Below are positions 1 to 8,600 of a stretch of DNA of 64,000 nt, piece after piece. This stretch comes from Leucobacter chironomi DSM 19883. GTDB lineage: Bacteria > Actinomycetota > Actinomycetes > Actinomycetales > Microbacteriaceae. The stretch lies in assembly GCF_000421845.1 (NCBI RefSeq), contig NZ_ATXU01000001.1:310001-374000 (forward strand), in the 5' to 3' direction. Made by a program: the position numbers and the translations under genes. Positions within the stretch are counted from its first letter, which is position 1, and each line of letters opens with the position of its first letter. The notes beneath the pieces are model-generated. The model had not been told where the DNA came from. It did no database searches and was given only the letters and a program-made list of their open reading frames with translations.

Positions 1-285
1 GTCGCTGCCGAGGCCGCGGCGCTGCAGCTTGTCGACGAGGCTGTCGACCGACTTCACCCGGCTCGAGACGTGCTCGATGGGGTTGTACTCGTGCATGTGC
101 AGGAACTCCTCGCGCAGGATCGCGAGCTTCGTCTCGATCTCCTGCATCGCGAAGCGGTACTCCAGCAGGAAGCGCTGCATCTGATCCCCGAGGGCGCGCA
201 GCGCGCTGGCGGAGATGGTGATCTCGTCGTCGGAGCCGCCTCCGTCCGAACCCGTCTCGAAGCTGTCGACTGCGGCTGTGCTCAT
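1..285 (-). CDS. Small alarmone synthetase (RelA/SpoT-domain GTP pyrophosphokinase), 3' part cut by window edge
   Basis: Probably makes (p)ppGpp from GTP/GDP and ATP in the cytosol as part of the stringent response. Only the first 95 residues are visible. After an acidic N-terminal tail comes a helical segment with LAILREEF, then HEYNPIEHVSSRVKS, which is the characteristic start of the RelA_SpoT synthetase domain in small YjbM/YwaC-type enzymes. The catalytic core lies beyond the window. There is no sign of an HD hydrolase domain before the synthetase domain, which fits a synthetase-only protein. The start is the ATG at 285. A TACTCT box ends 6 nt upstream, so the mRNA is probably leaderless. 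Confidence 0.82.
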   Translation of the reverse strand, partial: MSTAAVDSFETGSDGGGSDDEITISASALRALGDQMQRFLLEYRFAMQEIETKLAILREEFLHMHEYNPIEHVSSRVKSVDSLVDKLQRRGLGSD

Positions 286-291
286 GTCGCC

Positions 292-297
292 AGAGTA
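292..297 (-). promoter_or_regulatory. -10 box of leaderless alarmone synthetase transcript
   Basis: TACTCT on the minus strand, 6 nt before the ATG at 285. This is the TANNNT-N6-start layout seen at many genes in this window. Confidence 0.5.
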
Positions 298-362
298 GTG
301 GTCCTGCGTCCGAGGGGGCTGAGACTGCACCGGCGGGCCTTCCCCGCCGGTGCGATCCGGCC

Positions 363-368
363 TACACT
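363..368 (+). promoter_or_regulatory. -10 box of leaderless VOC gene
   Basis: TACACT ends 7 nt before the ATG at 376, and there is no Shine-Dalgarno sequence. A leaderless transcript is likely. Confidence 0.5.
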
Positions 369-375
369 TCCCGGC

Positions 376-762
376 ATGAGCACCTCGATCCGCGCCACTC
401 GACACGTCTACTCCCTCGACTGCCCGGACGCCGTGTCGCTCGCGGCGTTCTACGCGCGGCTGCTGGGCTGGAGCGCGAACCCCTCCGAACCCGACTGGGT
501 GAACGTCACTCCTCCCGCCGGCGAGAGCCCCGGCTTCGCGATCGCCTGCCAGCAGGTCGACGACTACCGTGCGCCCGACTGGCCCGACGGTCCGATCCCG
601 CAGCAGGCCCACCTCGATCTCTACGTCGATTCCATCGCCGAAGCCGGACCGGTGGCGGAGGCGGCCGGTGCGATCCGCCACCCGGTGCAGCCGAGCGAGG
701 ACGGCACTTTCGTCGTGTTCCTCGACCCGGCCGGCCACCCGTTCTGCCTCTGCGAGAACTGA
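376..762 (+). CDS. VOC (glyoxalase/bleomycin-resistance) family protein
   Basis: A 128-residue one-module vicinal-oxygen-chelate protein. It shows the family layout: an N-terminal strand and helix (YSLDCPDAVSLAAFYARLLGW), a central HLDLYV strand and a C-terminal FVVFLDPAGHPFCLC strand typical of glyoxalase-like domains in actinobacteria. The substrate cannot be told; members bind small molecules or metals, or act as dioxygenases, epimerases or resistance proteins. The reading frame is open further upstream, but the ATG at 376 sits right where the domain begins and behind a TACACT box, so I use it. The gene ends 4 nt from the convergent DinB gene. Confidence 0.82.
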   Translation: MSTSIRATRHVYSLDCPDAVSLAAFYARLLGWSANPSEPDWVNVTPPAGESPGFAIACQQVDDYRAPDWPDGPIPQQAHLDLYVDSIAEAGPVAEAAGAIRHPVQPSEDGTFVVFLDPAGHPFCLCEN

Positions 763-766
763 GCGG

Positions 767-1366
767 TCAGGCCGGGTCGCCCGCCTCGGCCGGTCGCGTG
801 TGCAGGAAGAGGTCGCGCAGCAGGCAGACCTCGGAGAGGTGGTGGATGAGCTCGCGATTGATGTGCAGCACGAGGGCCGCCATCGCCCAGTCCGCGTAGG
901 GGCCCTCGGCGGCTCCGCAGGGGCGCGCAAGGCCCTCCTCCCCCAGGGATTCCACGCCGGCCTGCCAGAGGCCGAGCTCGGTCTCGAGCTGCCGCAGCGC
1001 CTCCGCCGCAGTGGCGGCGTAGTCGTAGCTGAAGTAGTCGACGGCCTCGCGGCCGAAGTGGGAGGCGTTGCGCATGGCGAGCACGCCGACGATGACGTGA
1101 CCCAGCCGCCAGGCGATCGTGGTGAAGGGGGCGGGGTCTGGCGGGGGCGCGGCGAACTCGATGACCATGTCGCCCGATCCGCCCTGCACGGCCGCCGTGC
1201 TCTCGCCTCTCGGGCGCACGCTCCAGCAGCCCGGCACGGGCTCCCAGAGGTACTCCTCGTCGCCGAGCCCGGCCAGCCGGCCCCTGAGCTGGTGGGCCCA
1301 GTGCCAGTCGATCTGCTCGCGCAGCAGGCCGTTCCAGGTCTGAGCGTGCTCGCTCTGCGGGTTCAT
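767..1366 (-). CDS. DinB family protein
   Basis: A 199-residue protein of the DinB/YfiT-like four-helix family, usually metal-binding and in actinobacteria often thiol-dependent transferases. Visible marks are the N-terminal helix with QTWNGLLREQIDWHWAHQLRGRL, a second helix around WRLGHVIVGVL, and the C-terminal HINRELIHHLSEVCLLRDLF, which carries the histidines expected in metal-binding members. The start is the ATG at 1366, preceded by GGAGCTGCC; the frame stays open further upstream without a ribosome site. Function unknown beyond the family. It lies downstream of the alpha/beta hydrolase on the same strand. Confidence 0.8.
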   Translation of the reverse strand: MNPQSEHAQTWNGLLREQIDWHWAHQLRGRLAGLGDEEYLWEPVPGCWSVRPRGESTAAVQGGSGDMVIEFAAPPPDPAPFTTIAWRLGHVIVGVLAMRNASHFGREAVDYFSYDYAATAAEALRQLETELGLWQAGVESLGEEGLARPCGAAEGPYADWAMAALVLHINRELIHHLSEVCLLRDLFLHTRPAEAGDPA

Positions 1367-1403
1367 GGCAGCTCCTCGACCTCCTCCGACGGCGCCGTCG
1401 GTC

Positions 1404-1463
1404 TGGGATCTGCCCAATATATGTCGTTTCGGGCGGGATCGCGCATATCTTCGGCAGATCCCA
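1404..1463. repeat. 11-bp perfect inverted repeat between two minus-strand genes
   Basis: TGGGATCTGCC (1404-1414) pairs with GGCAGATCCCA (1453-1463) around a 38-nt AT-richer loop containing ATATATG and CATATC. It lies between the alpha/beta hydrolase stop and the DinB start. It may be a terminator or an operator. Confidence 0.4.
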
Positions 1464-1492
1464 TATCGACGGCCGCGGCCGCCTCAGCCGCC

Positions 1493-2296
1493 TCAGTCGC
1501 CCAGGAAGGTGCGCAGCGCCGTGACGACCTCGTCGGGCTTCTCCGAGTGCACCCAGTGGCCGGCGCCGCGCACCGTCATCCTAACCGTGCGCGGGAAGAG
1601 CGCGCGCATCGCCGGCGCATCCTCGTCGGAGACGTAGTCGGAGCGCTCGCCCCCGATCCACAGCACCGGCCCGCTGAAGGACGGCCCCGGCAGATCTGGG
1701 AAGCCCATCACCGCTGGGAGCTGCTCGCGCAGCAGCCGCAGATTCGGCTCCCACTCGAAGCCGTGGTCGCCGCGACGCAGATTCTGCAGCAGGAAGCCGC
1801 GCACCCCGTCCTGCGGGATCGCGGCCTTGAGGGCCGCATCCGCATCCGAGCGCCGCGTCACCGAGGCGAGGTCGAGCCCCGCGAGCGCGTCGAGCAGATG
1901 GTGGAACTCCCCGCGCGAGGATCCCGAGGCGACGGGCGAGATGTCGATCACCACGAGCCGGCGCACCAGATCGGGGTGGCGCAGTGCGAGCACCATCGCC
2001 ACTTTGCCGCCCATGGAGTGCCCCACGACGTCGACCTGCCCCTCAGCGGCGAAGCCCGCGCGCAGGTGCTCGGCGACGAGATCGGCGATCTCGACGTAGT
2101 CGAAGGCCTCGGTCCAGGCCGAGCGGCCGTGGTTCGGCAGATCGACGAGCAGGCTCTGCGCCTCCGGTTCGAGCCCCGTCGCGATGCGCATGAGGTTCTT
2201 CCCGCGCCCGAAGAGGCCGTGGAGGAACACCACGCGGCGCGGCGCGGCCTCGCCGACCACGACGGAGTGCACAGGGGGGCGGGTCTGCTCGGTCAC
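1493..2296 (-). CDS. Alpha/beta-fold hydrolase (YbfF-like esterase)
   Basis: A 267-residue cytosolic serine hydrolase. Early in the protein is the oxyanion strand VVFLHGLFG, then DLPNHGRS, the nucleophile elbow GHSMGG (Ser near residue 95) and a C-terminal GAGHWVH with the catalytic histidine; the acid is probably the Asp in ISPVA or SDYVS context. The length and the DLPNHGRS motif match esterases of the YbfF type that act on short acyl esters or thioesters. The start is a GTG at 2296 with a TAGCGT box ending 6 nt upstream. The physiological substrate is unknown. Confidence 0.85.
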   Translation of the reverse strand: MTEQTRPPVHSVVVGEAAPRRVVFLHGLFGRGKNLMRIATGLEPEAQSLLVDLPNHGRSAWTEAFDYVEIADLVAEHLRAGFAAEGQVDVVGHSMGGKVAMVLALRHPDLVRRLVVIDISPVASGSSRGEFHHLLDALAGLDLASVTRRSDADAALKAAIPQDGVRGFLLQNLRRGDHGFEWEPNLRLLREQLPAVMGFPDLPGPSFSGPVLWIGGERSDYVSDEDAPAMRALFPRTVRMTVRGAGHWVHSEKPDEVVTALRTFLGD

Positions 2297-2302
2297 CCCT
2301 CC

Positions 2303-2308
2303 ACGCTA
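2303..2308 (-). promoter_or_regulatory. -10 box of leaderless hydrolase transcript
   Basis: TAGCGT on the minus strand, 6 nt before the GTG at 2296. Confidence 0.45.
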
Positions 2309-2312
2309 TCGG

Positions 2313-2744
2313 TCAGGCGCTCTCGCAGGAGAACGACCACATCACGCCGTAGCGGTCGAAGACCTGCCCGTACCAGTCGCCCCACGGAGCCTGCTCGAAC
2401 GGCATGCCCACGGAACCGCCGCCGTCGACGAGCTTCTGGATCAGCCCGCGCGCCTCGTCGGGTGTGTCGGTCGTGTAGAGCAGCGAGTAGGCGGATCCGC
2501 GCACCGGGTAGTCGGTGCCGTCGTCCATGGCGTCGCCGCCGGCGATCACCCCGGCGCCCTCCGGCAGCACGAGCGTGGAGTGGGCGACCGACTTCGGATC
2601 GGGAGTGAACGGCATGCCCTCCATCGGGGGCATGTCGCCGTACCTCAGGATCTGCAGGTCACCGCCGAAGACCTCGTGCCAGTGCTCCATGGCTTCGCCG
2701 GTGGTGCCCGGCAGCGCGATGTACGTTGCGAGTGTGTGCGGCAT
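2313..2744 (-). CDS. PhnB-like VOC family protein
   Basis: A 143-residue VOC protein of the PhnB/3-demethylubiquinone-methyltransferase-like subgroup. Typical motifs are the opening YIALPGTTGEAMEHWHEVFGG, then HSTLVLPEGAGVIAGGD and the closing WGDWYGQVFDRYGVMWSF. Catalytic function is unknown for nearly all members. The ATG at 2744 has a GAAGGAGCAGGAC ribosome site. It is a single-gene unit 16 nt upstream of the alpha/beta hydrolase start. Confidence 0.82.
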   Translation of the reverse strand: MPHTLATYIALPGTTGEAMEHWHEVFGGDLQILRYGDMPPMEGMPFTPDPKSVAHSTLVLPEGAGVIAGGDAMDDGTDYPVRGSAYSLLYTTDTPDEARGLIQKLVDGGGSVGMPFEQAPWGDWYGQVFDRYGVMWSFSCESA

Positions 2745-2827
2745 GTCCTGCTCCTTCGCGTCGGGTGACCGTCATCCCAGTATGCGCCCGACGGGCGGGA
2801 TGCAGAACCCCCGGAGCGCGACGGGAC

Positions 2828-3202
2828 TCAGCCGACGCGTTTGACGACGCTCGACTTGAGCTGCAGCTTGCCGAAGCCGGGCACGCGGGCGTCGATGTCG
2901 TGGTCCCCGACCCCGTCCGAGATGAGGCGGATCCCGGTCACCTTCGTGCCGGCCTTGATGGCGCCCCCGCCTCCGCCCGAGATCTTCACACTCTTCACGA
3001 GGGTCACGGAATCGCCGTCCGAGAGCACGTTGCCGACCGCGTCCCTGACAGGCCGGGGGCCGTCGTCATCAGCGGCATCACCGGAGACGGGTGCCCACTC
3101 GTGTCCGCACATGGGGCAGACGAGCAGTGCGCCGGACTCGTACGCGTACTCGCTCGCGCACTCGGGGCACGGGGGCAGTTCTGGCAGCGCGTTCTCGGTC
3201 AT
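2828..3202 (-). CDS. PhnA/YjdM-like zinc-ribbon protein
   Basis: A 124-residue protein with an N-terminal zinc ribbon (CPECASEYAYE then CPMCGHEW, four cysteines) and a C-terminal PhnA domain (SDGDSVTLVKS, GTKVTGIRL, DARVPGFGKLQLKSSVVKRV). E. coli YjdM (PhnA) was named for alkylphosphonate use but does not belong to the C-P lyase; its role is unclear. The frame is open upstream of 3202, but the ATG there has GGAG in front and begins the conserved MTENALPELPPCPEC block. Confidence 0.85.
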   Translation of the reverse strand: MTENALPELPPCPECASEYAYESGALLVCPMCGHEWAPVSGDAADDDGPRPVRDAVGNVLSDGDSVTLVKSVKISGGGGGAIKAGTKVTGIRLISDGVGDHDIDARVPGFGKLQLKSSVVKRVG

Positions 3203-3249
3203 CGGGCTCCGTTCATCGGTGATCGTCCCCGATGATACCGGCCGCCGCG

Positions 3250-3459
3250 TCACGCCCCGTCGTGCTCGGCGCGGAAGACGTGCACGAGCGCGTTCGCGTG
3301 CCCGTGCCCCATGCCCTGCTCCTTGAGGAAGGCGACCTGATCCATGTGCTTCTCGCCCGCGTGCGGACGCAGCAGGGCGATCCACTCGTCGATCGAGCGA
3401 CCGTACTTCGCCTCGATCGACGGGAAGTACGATTTCGGCCCCTTCGTCGGCTCCGCCAT
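3250..3459 (-). CDS. DUF4287 domain protein
   Basis: A complete 69-residue small protein. It carries the DUF4287 signature: YFPSIEAKYGRSIDEWIALL followed by HMDQVAFLKEQGMGHGHANALVHVFRA. The family is common in actinobacteria, sometimes fused to DUF5655, and has no known function. The ATG at 3459 has GGAAGGAGCACC upstream. It is divergently placed from the maleylpyruvate-isomerase-like gene, with starts 36 nt apart. Confidence 0.8.
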   Translation of the reverse strand: MAEPTKGPKSYFPSIEAKYGRSIDEWIALLRPHAGEKHMDQVAFLKEQGMGHGHANALVHVFRAEHDGA

Positions 3460-3495
3460 CTGGTGCTCCTTCCGTTCTGGCTCCACACTAGGAGC

Positions 3496-4155
3496 ATGCA
3501 GAGCGACACGCCAGATCTCGCACCGCCGGGTACCGCGGTCGATGCCGGCGGTGCGACCGCAAACTTCGCCGCAGCGGCCGGGTGGGTGAGCGCGCTCGTG
3601 ACGAGCATCGCCGAGCCGGACTGGGCGGCACCGGCCCTCGGCGCCTGGGATCTGCGCGCCCTCGTGGGACACACGAGCCGGGCGCTGCTCACGGTGGAGC
3701 AGTACCTCGACAGGCCGGCGCAGCGGGTGGATGTCATGAGCCCGGCCGAGTACTTCCGGCGCACCCGCGGAGCGACGGGCGCGGGCCCGGACGAGGTGCA
3801 CGCGCGCGGCGTGGCCGCGGGGGATGCGCTCGGCGCGGATCCGGCAGCCGCGTTCTCGCGGATCGCGGATCGGGTGACCGGGCTGCTGAGCGGGGCCGGG
3901 GATCCGACGATCGCGTGCCTCGTGGGCGGGATCCGGCTCAGCGACTACCTGCCGACGCGCACCTTCGAGCTGGTGGTGCACGGCATCGACATCTCCCGGG
4001 CGGCGGGGGTGGATCCGGCGCCTCCCCGGCCCGCACTGGACCGCACAGCGGCGTTGGCCGCCGAGCTCGCGGTGGACGCCGGCGACGGACCGCGGTTGCT
4101 GGAGGCGCTGACGGGGCGGCGCGCCCTCTCCCCCGGGTTCTCCGTGCTCGGCTAG
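3496..4155 (+). CDS. Maleylpyruvate isomerase N-terminal (DinB-superfamily) protein
   Basis: A 219-residue protein of the mycothiol-dependent maleylpyruvate isomerase/TIGR03086-like group. Visible: WDLRALVGHTSRALLTVEQYL, where the helix-2 histidine would bind metal, and LPTRTFELVVHGIDISRAAG, which carries the third ligand motif. Family members use mycothiol, the actinobacterial low-molecular-weight thiol, but the substrate here is unknown. The start is the ATG at 3496; a CACACT box ends 6 nt upstream, suggesting a leaderless mRNA. The frame reads open from 3232 without ribosome-site support. Confidence 0.78.
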   Translation: MQSDTPDLAPPGTAVDAGGATANFAAAAGWVSALVTSIAEPDWAAPALGAWDLRALVGHTSRALLTVEQYLDRPAQRVDVMSPAEYFRRTRGATGAGPDEVHARGVAAGDALGADPAAAFSRIADRVTGLLSGAGDPTIACLVGGIRLSDYLPTRTFELVVHGIDISRAAGVDPAPPRPALDRTAALAAELAVDAGDGPRLLEALTGRRALSPGFSVLG

Positions 4156-4173
4156 CTGCAGCTGGCGCCGCCG

Positions 4174-5109
4174 TCAGCTTCCGGTGCGCGACTCCGCACG
4201 GATGAGGTCGAGCCCTTCGCGGTAGGAGGTCACCCGGAAGTCCGGGAAGCGGGACCTGAACTTCGCGGAGTCGAAGATGCTGTCGCTCGCATATCGCGGC
4301 AGGAGTTCGCGGATCTCGCGCGCCTGGGCGTTCACACCGCCCGCCGCGCGCAGCAGCCAGCGCGGGATCACCCGGTGGCGCGGCTCCCGCCCGAAGGCCT
4401 CGGCCGCCATGGCCACGAGCTCTCGGTACGTCGGGCGATCGTCGTCGACGGGCAGGTGCCAGGTCTGGCCGTACGCGTCGGGGGCGTTGCCCAGGGCGGC
4501 CAGGCCGCGACTCGCGTCGGGCGTCCAGATGAGCGTGCGCAAGCGGTCGTCGCGCACGGGCACGAGGGGGGTCTTGCCAGCGCGCAGCCGGTCGATGACG
4601 AGCGCGTTCGTGAAGCCCTGGGTGCGACCGGGGCCGTAGAACTCGGGGGCGCGGGCGATCAGCACCGGAATGTCGCCGCGATCCATTTCGGCGAGCACCA
4701 TCTCGGCCATTCGGGCGCGGACGACCCCCTTGCGCCCGACCGGCTCGAACGGCGTCTGCTCGTCTTGCACCCGATCGTCCTGCGGATACATGTAGGTGTT
4801 GTCGAAGTAGGCGAACTTCGCGCCCTCGGCGCGGGCGGCGTCGAGCGCGTTGCGGAGCATAGCGGGGAACCGCGCCTCCCAGAGCTCGGTGTCGGCGGGC
4901 AGCCCGGCGGTGAAGTAGACGATGTCGCTCCCGGCCACCGCGGCCCGGGTCTGCCGGGCGTCGAGCAGGTCGGCGCTCGCGACCTCATCCGTATCTTCGA
5001 CCCTGCGCGGCTTGCGGCTCACGAGCCTCAGCTCGGGGCCGGAGGCGCGATGCAGCTCCTTCGCCAGTTCGACGGCGATCTGCCCGCCCGCGCCCAGGAT
5101 CGTCCGCAT
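4174..5109 (-). CDS. NAD(P)-dependent epimerase/dehydratase-like oxidoreductase (SDR)
   Basis: An extended short-chain dehydrogenase of 311 residues. The Rossmann motif is GAGGQIAVELAKEL at the N terminus, followed by DLLDARQTRAAVAG (base-binding Asp) and YFDNTYMYPQDD. The usual YxxxK is not clear: the position aligns with VGRKGVVRARMAE, so it may be an atypical, perhaps non-catalytic or NmrA-like member. The ATG at 5109 has GAGAGAGGCGGGCACGAC upstream. An in-frame ATG at 5136 directly abuts a long inverted repeat and lacks a ribosome site. It could also start there as a leaderless mRNA. Confidence 0.75.
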   Translation of the reverse strand: MRTILGAGGQIAVELAKELHRASGPELRLVSRKPRRVEDTDEVASADLLDARQTRAAVAGSDIVYFTAGLPADTELWEARFPAMLRNALDAARAEGAKFAYFDNTYMYPQDDRVQDEQTPFEPVGRKGVVRARMAEMVLAEMDRGDIPVLIARAPEFYGPGRTQGFTNALVIDRLRAGKTPLVPVRDDRLRTLIWTPDASRGLAALGNAPDAYGQTWHLPVDDDRPTYRELVAMAAEAFGREPRHRVIPRWLLRAAGGVNAQAREIRELLPRYASDSIFDSAKFRSRFPDFRVTSYREGLDLIRAESRTGS

Positions 5110-5136
5110 GTCGTGCCCGCCTCTCTCGAGCCGCAT

Positions 5137-5189
5137 ATGTTGACGCTGCTCACATCGATCCTACGATCGCATGTGAGCAGCGTCAACAT
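5137..5189. promoter_or_regulatory. Perfect 19-bp inverted repeat: tandem TetR-like operator or terminator
   Basis: ATGTTGACGCTGCTCACAT (5137-5155) is matched exactly by its reverse complement at 5171-5189, with a 15-nt spacer that itself holds CGATC/GATCG. Each arm is partly palindromic (ATGT...ACAT), as in TetR-family operators. The element lies just upstream of the epimerase and 7 nt past the end of the giant surface-protein operon, so it could repress the former, terminate the latter, or both. No regulator gene is adjacent. Confidence 0.55.
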
Positions 5190-5196
5190 TGTGGGA

Positions 5197-5610
5197 TCAG
5201 CCCTCAGACATGCCGTCCACGATGATGTGCAGATTCGAATCGCTCAGCGCCAGCACGTGCTCCCCCGGCACCAGCGTGTCGAGCGAGTCGAGGAACTCGC
5301 GGATCTCGCGGTTGTCCTCCGCGTCGGCGACCTCGATCACGACATCGCCGACATCCGTGTTGACCGGGATGTAGGCGTACACGTAGCCGCCCTGCTCCTC
5401 CATCTGCACGTTGGTCGCGAACTCCGCACCGCCGACCGTCACAGACTCCACGTCCTGCGCCGGCCAGTTCAGCCACACCAGCGCACCGATCGCCACGGCC
5501 ACCGCCGCAGCCGCGATCCACAGCGCCCTGCGCCGGGGCGCCCGCGGGCGCTGATCGCGCGGGCCGCGGGGCTCCTCCTCCGGCTGCTCCGTCACGGCAT
5601 CTCCCTCCAT
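5197..5610 (-). CDS. Small membrane-anchored protein coupled to the giant surface protein
   Basis: About 137 residues: a charged, proline-rich cytosolic N-terminal tail (EEEPRGPRDQRPRAP), one membrane helix (ALWIAAAAVAVAIGALVWL, about residues 32-50) and an acidic outer domain of about 85 residues with strands such as YVYAYIPV and VVIEVAD. I recognise no family. The ATG at 5610 overlaps the stop of the giant gene (TGATG), so translation is coupled. A GTG at 5595 with GGAGGG 7 nt upstream is an equally good start. The pairing suggests a role in export, anchoring or display of the giant protein; this is inference. No cysteines or catalytic motif are visible. Confidence 0.75.
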   Translation of the reverse strand: MEGDAVTEQPEEEPRGPRDQRPRAPRRRALWIAAAAVAVAIGALVWLNWPAQDVESVTVGGAEFATNVQMEEQGGYVYAYIPVNTDVGDVVIEVADAEDNREIREFLDSLDTLVPGEHVLALSDSNLHIIVDGMSEG

Positions 5611-8600
5611 CACGCCTCCTCGCTTCCGCGCGCCCGACGCTGACGCCGCACGCCGATGAGCACCGCGACGGCGCCGAGCGCGAGCACGAGCACGCCGATG
5701 ACGAGGATCGACCGGGCACCGGTCAGCGCCAGAGCCGGCTCCGGCACCGCCGCGAACGGGAAGCCGAGCGTGAGATCGTCGCGGCTGACCGCCAGGTCGA
5801 CCTTGCCGTCCTCGTCGAGCTCGGAGATCTGCGCGTTCGCGGAGACCACCAGCTCGTCCTCCAGCTCGGCCGTGAGGCTGCCCCCGCTCAGGCGGTAGCC
5901 CTGCGGCACACCGACCGTGGTGCGGTACTCCCGCGGCTGCAGGAACGCTTCCGACTCCTCGTCGTAGCTCGTCGGGTGCACCTCGAACTCGTAGCGTCCC
6001 GCGTCGTCGGTGAGCTGCGTCGAGCGCCCGCGGGCGTCCTCGACGATCCGCCACTCGTCGTCGATCCGCTCCCAGAGCGTCACCCGCTGACCCGGCAGGG
6101 CCGGCTCGGAGTGCTGCTGCCGGCCATCCTCGTCGATATCGTTCCAGACTGCGCCGCCGACGATCACCTCGTGATCGTAGACCTTGAGGCCGATGTCCAT
6201 GGCGCGATCGTCGCGGACGCTCGCGATGTCGATCACACCATTGGCATGATCCGCGATCACGAAGGAGTGGGTGACACCGGTGTACCGCGTGCCGAACTCC
6301 GGTTCGGCCGCCTGAACATCGCTGTCGATCGTCGGGTCGTCGCCGACGTTGAGCGGCGACCAGACGTGGTACCCCTCGCGCTCGACGGTGACGCGGTACT
6401 CGCGCGGCGCGAGGAACCCGGGCTCGTGCTCCTCGTAGCGGGTCGGGCTCACCTCGAAGGCGTAGATCCCGTCGGCTCCGGTCACGACGCGGCTGCGCCC
6501 GGCCAGATCCTCCGTCTCCTGCCACTCGCCGTCGACCAGCTCCCACAGCACCGCCGTGCGACCGGCGACGCCGACCTCACCGGCGTCCTGCAGACCGTTG
6601 AGATCGGCATCGTCCCACACCCGGCCGCCGACGACCACCGAGGTGTCGTACACGGCGAAGCCGGCATCCGCGGTGAGCACGTCGCGCGCAGTGGCGAGGT
6701 CCACGCCGTCGGCGCCCGCATCGACGAGGCTCACCGGGTCGGTCAGCACGTAGCTGAAGGGCTTGGCGATGGCGATGCCATCGACGTCGACGGTGCTCTG
6801 GTAGAAGAACACGTTGCCGATCTCGACCAGTCGCATGTTCGCCGGAGCCTCGACGAGCACCCGGTACTCCTCGGCCTCGCGGTAGTGGGGCGAATCCTTG
6901 TCGAGATCCGCGACCTCGACCTCGAAGCGGTACCGCCCGCTGGCGTCGGTGATCGTCGACGACGAGTCGCCCGCGCCCTGCGAGGCCTCCCAGAGGCCGG
7001 TGTCGCGGTTCAGCTTGAAGAGCTTCACGGTGAGCCCGCCGATGCCGGGCTCACCCGCCGACTGCACGCCGTCGCGGTCGCGGTCATCGTAGACGGTGTC
7101 GCCGATCACCCGGACCGACTCGTGCACCAGAACTCCGCCGTCGATCAGCTCGGTGCTCTCCAAGGTGTCGTAGCGCGCGTAGCCGTTCGCGTCGGCTTCC
7201 ACGAGCACGATCTCCTCGGACACCGCCGTGTGGCGGGGATCCTGCACACCGTGATCGTAGCGCGCCGCGCCCGCCACCTCGAGGTTCGAGAACTTCGACT
7301 CGGTCGCCGCGCCGTCGACGACGGTGGGCGAGAGCGACTGACGCGAGGTCAGGTTGAACTCGACCGCGTAGACGTGCGGCGTCTGGTAGCCGGGGCTCGT
7401 GGGATCGGTGTCGGCGACCTCGGCGGTGAACTCGTAGGCGCCGTCGGCGCCGGTCCGCGTGCGATCAACGGGCACCAGCGCGCCGGCGACGACGCGGTTG
7501 AGCACCACCTCGACGCCCACGAGGCCGGGTTCGCCGGCGTCCTGGACGCCGTCGCCGTCGCGGTCGTGCCAGATCCGGTCGCCGATCGTCGCCTCCGTCT
7601 CGAGCTCGGCGAGGCCGAGGTCGACGTTCACCGCGGGCACCCCGGTGAAGGTCTCGATCGGGTGCAGCTGCCCCTGCTGCAGCTCCCCGAGGATGCGCGC
7701 ATCCGAGACCGCGGAGTTGGCGATGGTGCGCGCGTCGTGCACGAAGTCGTTGTCGCGCGCCGGATCGGACCCGACGTGCAGCTTCGTGACGTCCTGCCAG
7801 AGCGGGATCTCGGTGACCCTCACCCGGTACTCGTACGGCACCCGCTCCACCGAGTCCATGATGTGCAGATTCTCGAAGGAGTAGGCGGAGACGGCGGTGC
7901 TCCGGATCGCGGGGTCCGTGCTCTGCGCGACGGCCGGCTCGATCATGAGCCCCTGCGCATCCTGCTTCGCCTCCACCCAGGCGCCCTGGTGCAGCACCTC
8001 GAGCGTCGCCGTGTAGCGATTCTCGGCCTTCGCGGCGTCGTTCTTCACGCCGTCGCCGTCGGTGTCGATGAACACCTCGCCCGACAGCGACGAGCGCGCG
8101 TGAGCGACCAGGCCGAGATCGACGGTGTTGTCGTTGATGCCGTACATCACGCCCGTCGCCTCGTCGAAGTCGCCGATGCTGACGAGGTTGTCGCCCACCT
8201 TCGCCGTCCGGTGCATCGTGCCGTTCGGGAAGAAGTCCGAGTCGAACTCCGCGGCGTCGGCACCCGACCCCTGATGGGCGAGCGCGAAGGTGTAGCCGTC
8301 GACCAGCCGGTCGACCACCACCTGGTACCTCGTCTCGACGGGCTCGCCCGCCTCGAAGACGGCGCTCGGCACCTTCGTGAAGTAGTAGTAGCCGTCGGCG
8401 TTCGAGACCGTGGACTGGGTGAAGCCGGTGCGGGTCCACTCCCCTCCGGCCGGGCGCACGTACTGCTGGAGCGCGAGCGCCTGTCCGGCGATGCCGGGCT
8501 CGCCGTCGTCCTGGACGCCGTCGCGGTCGAGGTCGTCCCAGACGCGGTTGCCGATGACGCCCGAGGTCGACTTCTCGTAGAAGCCGATGCTCACCGACTC

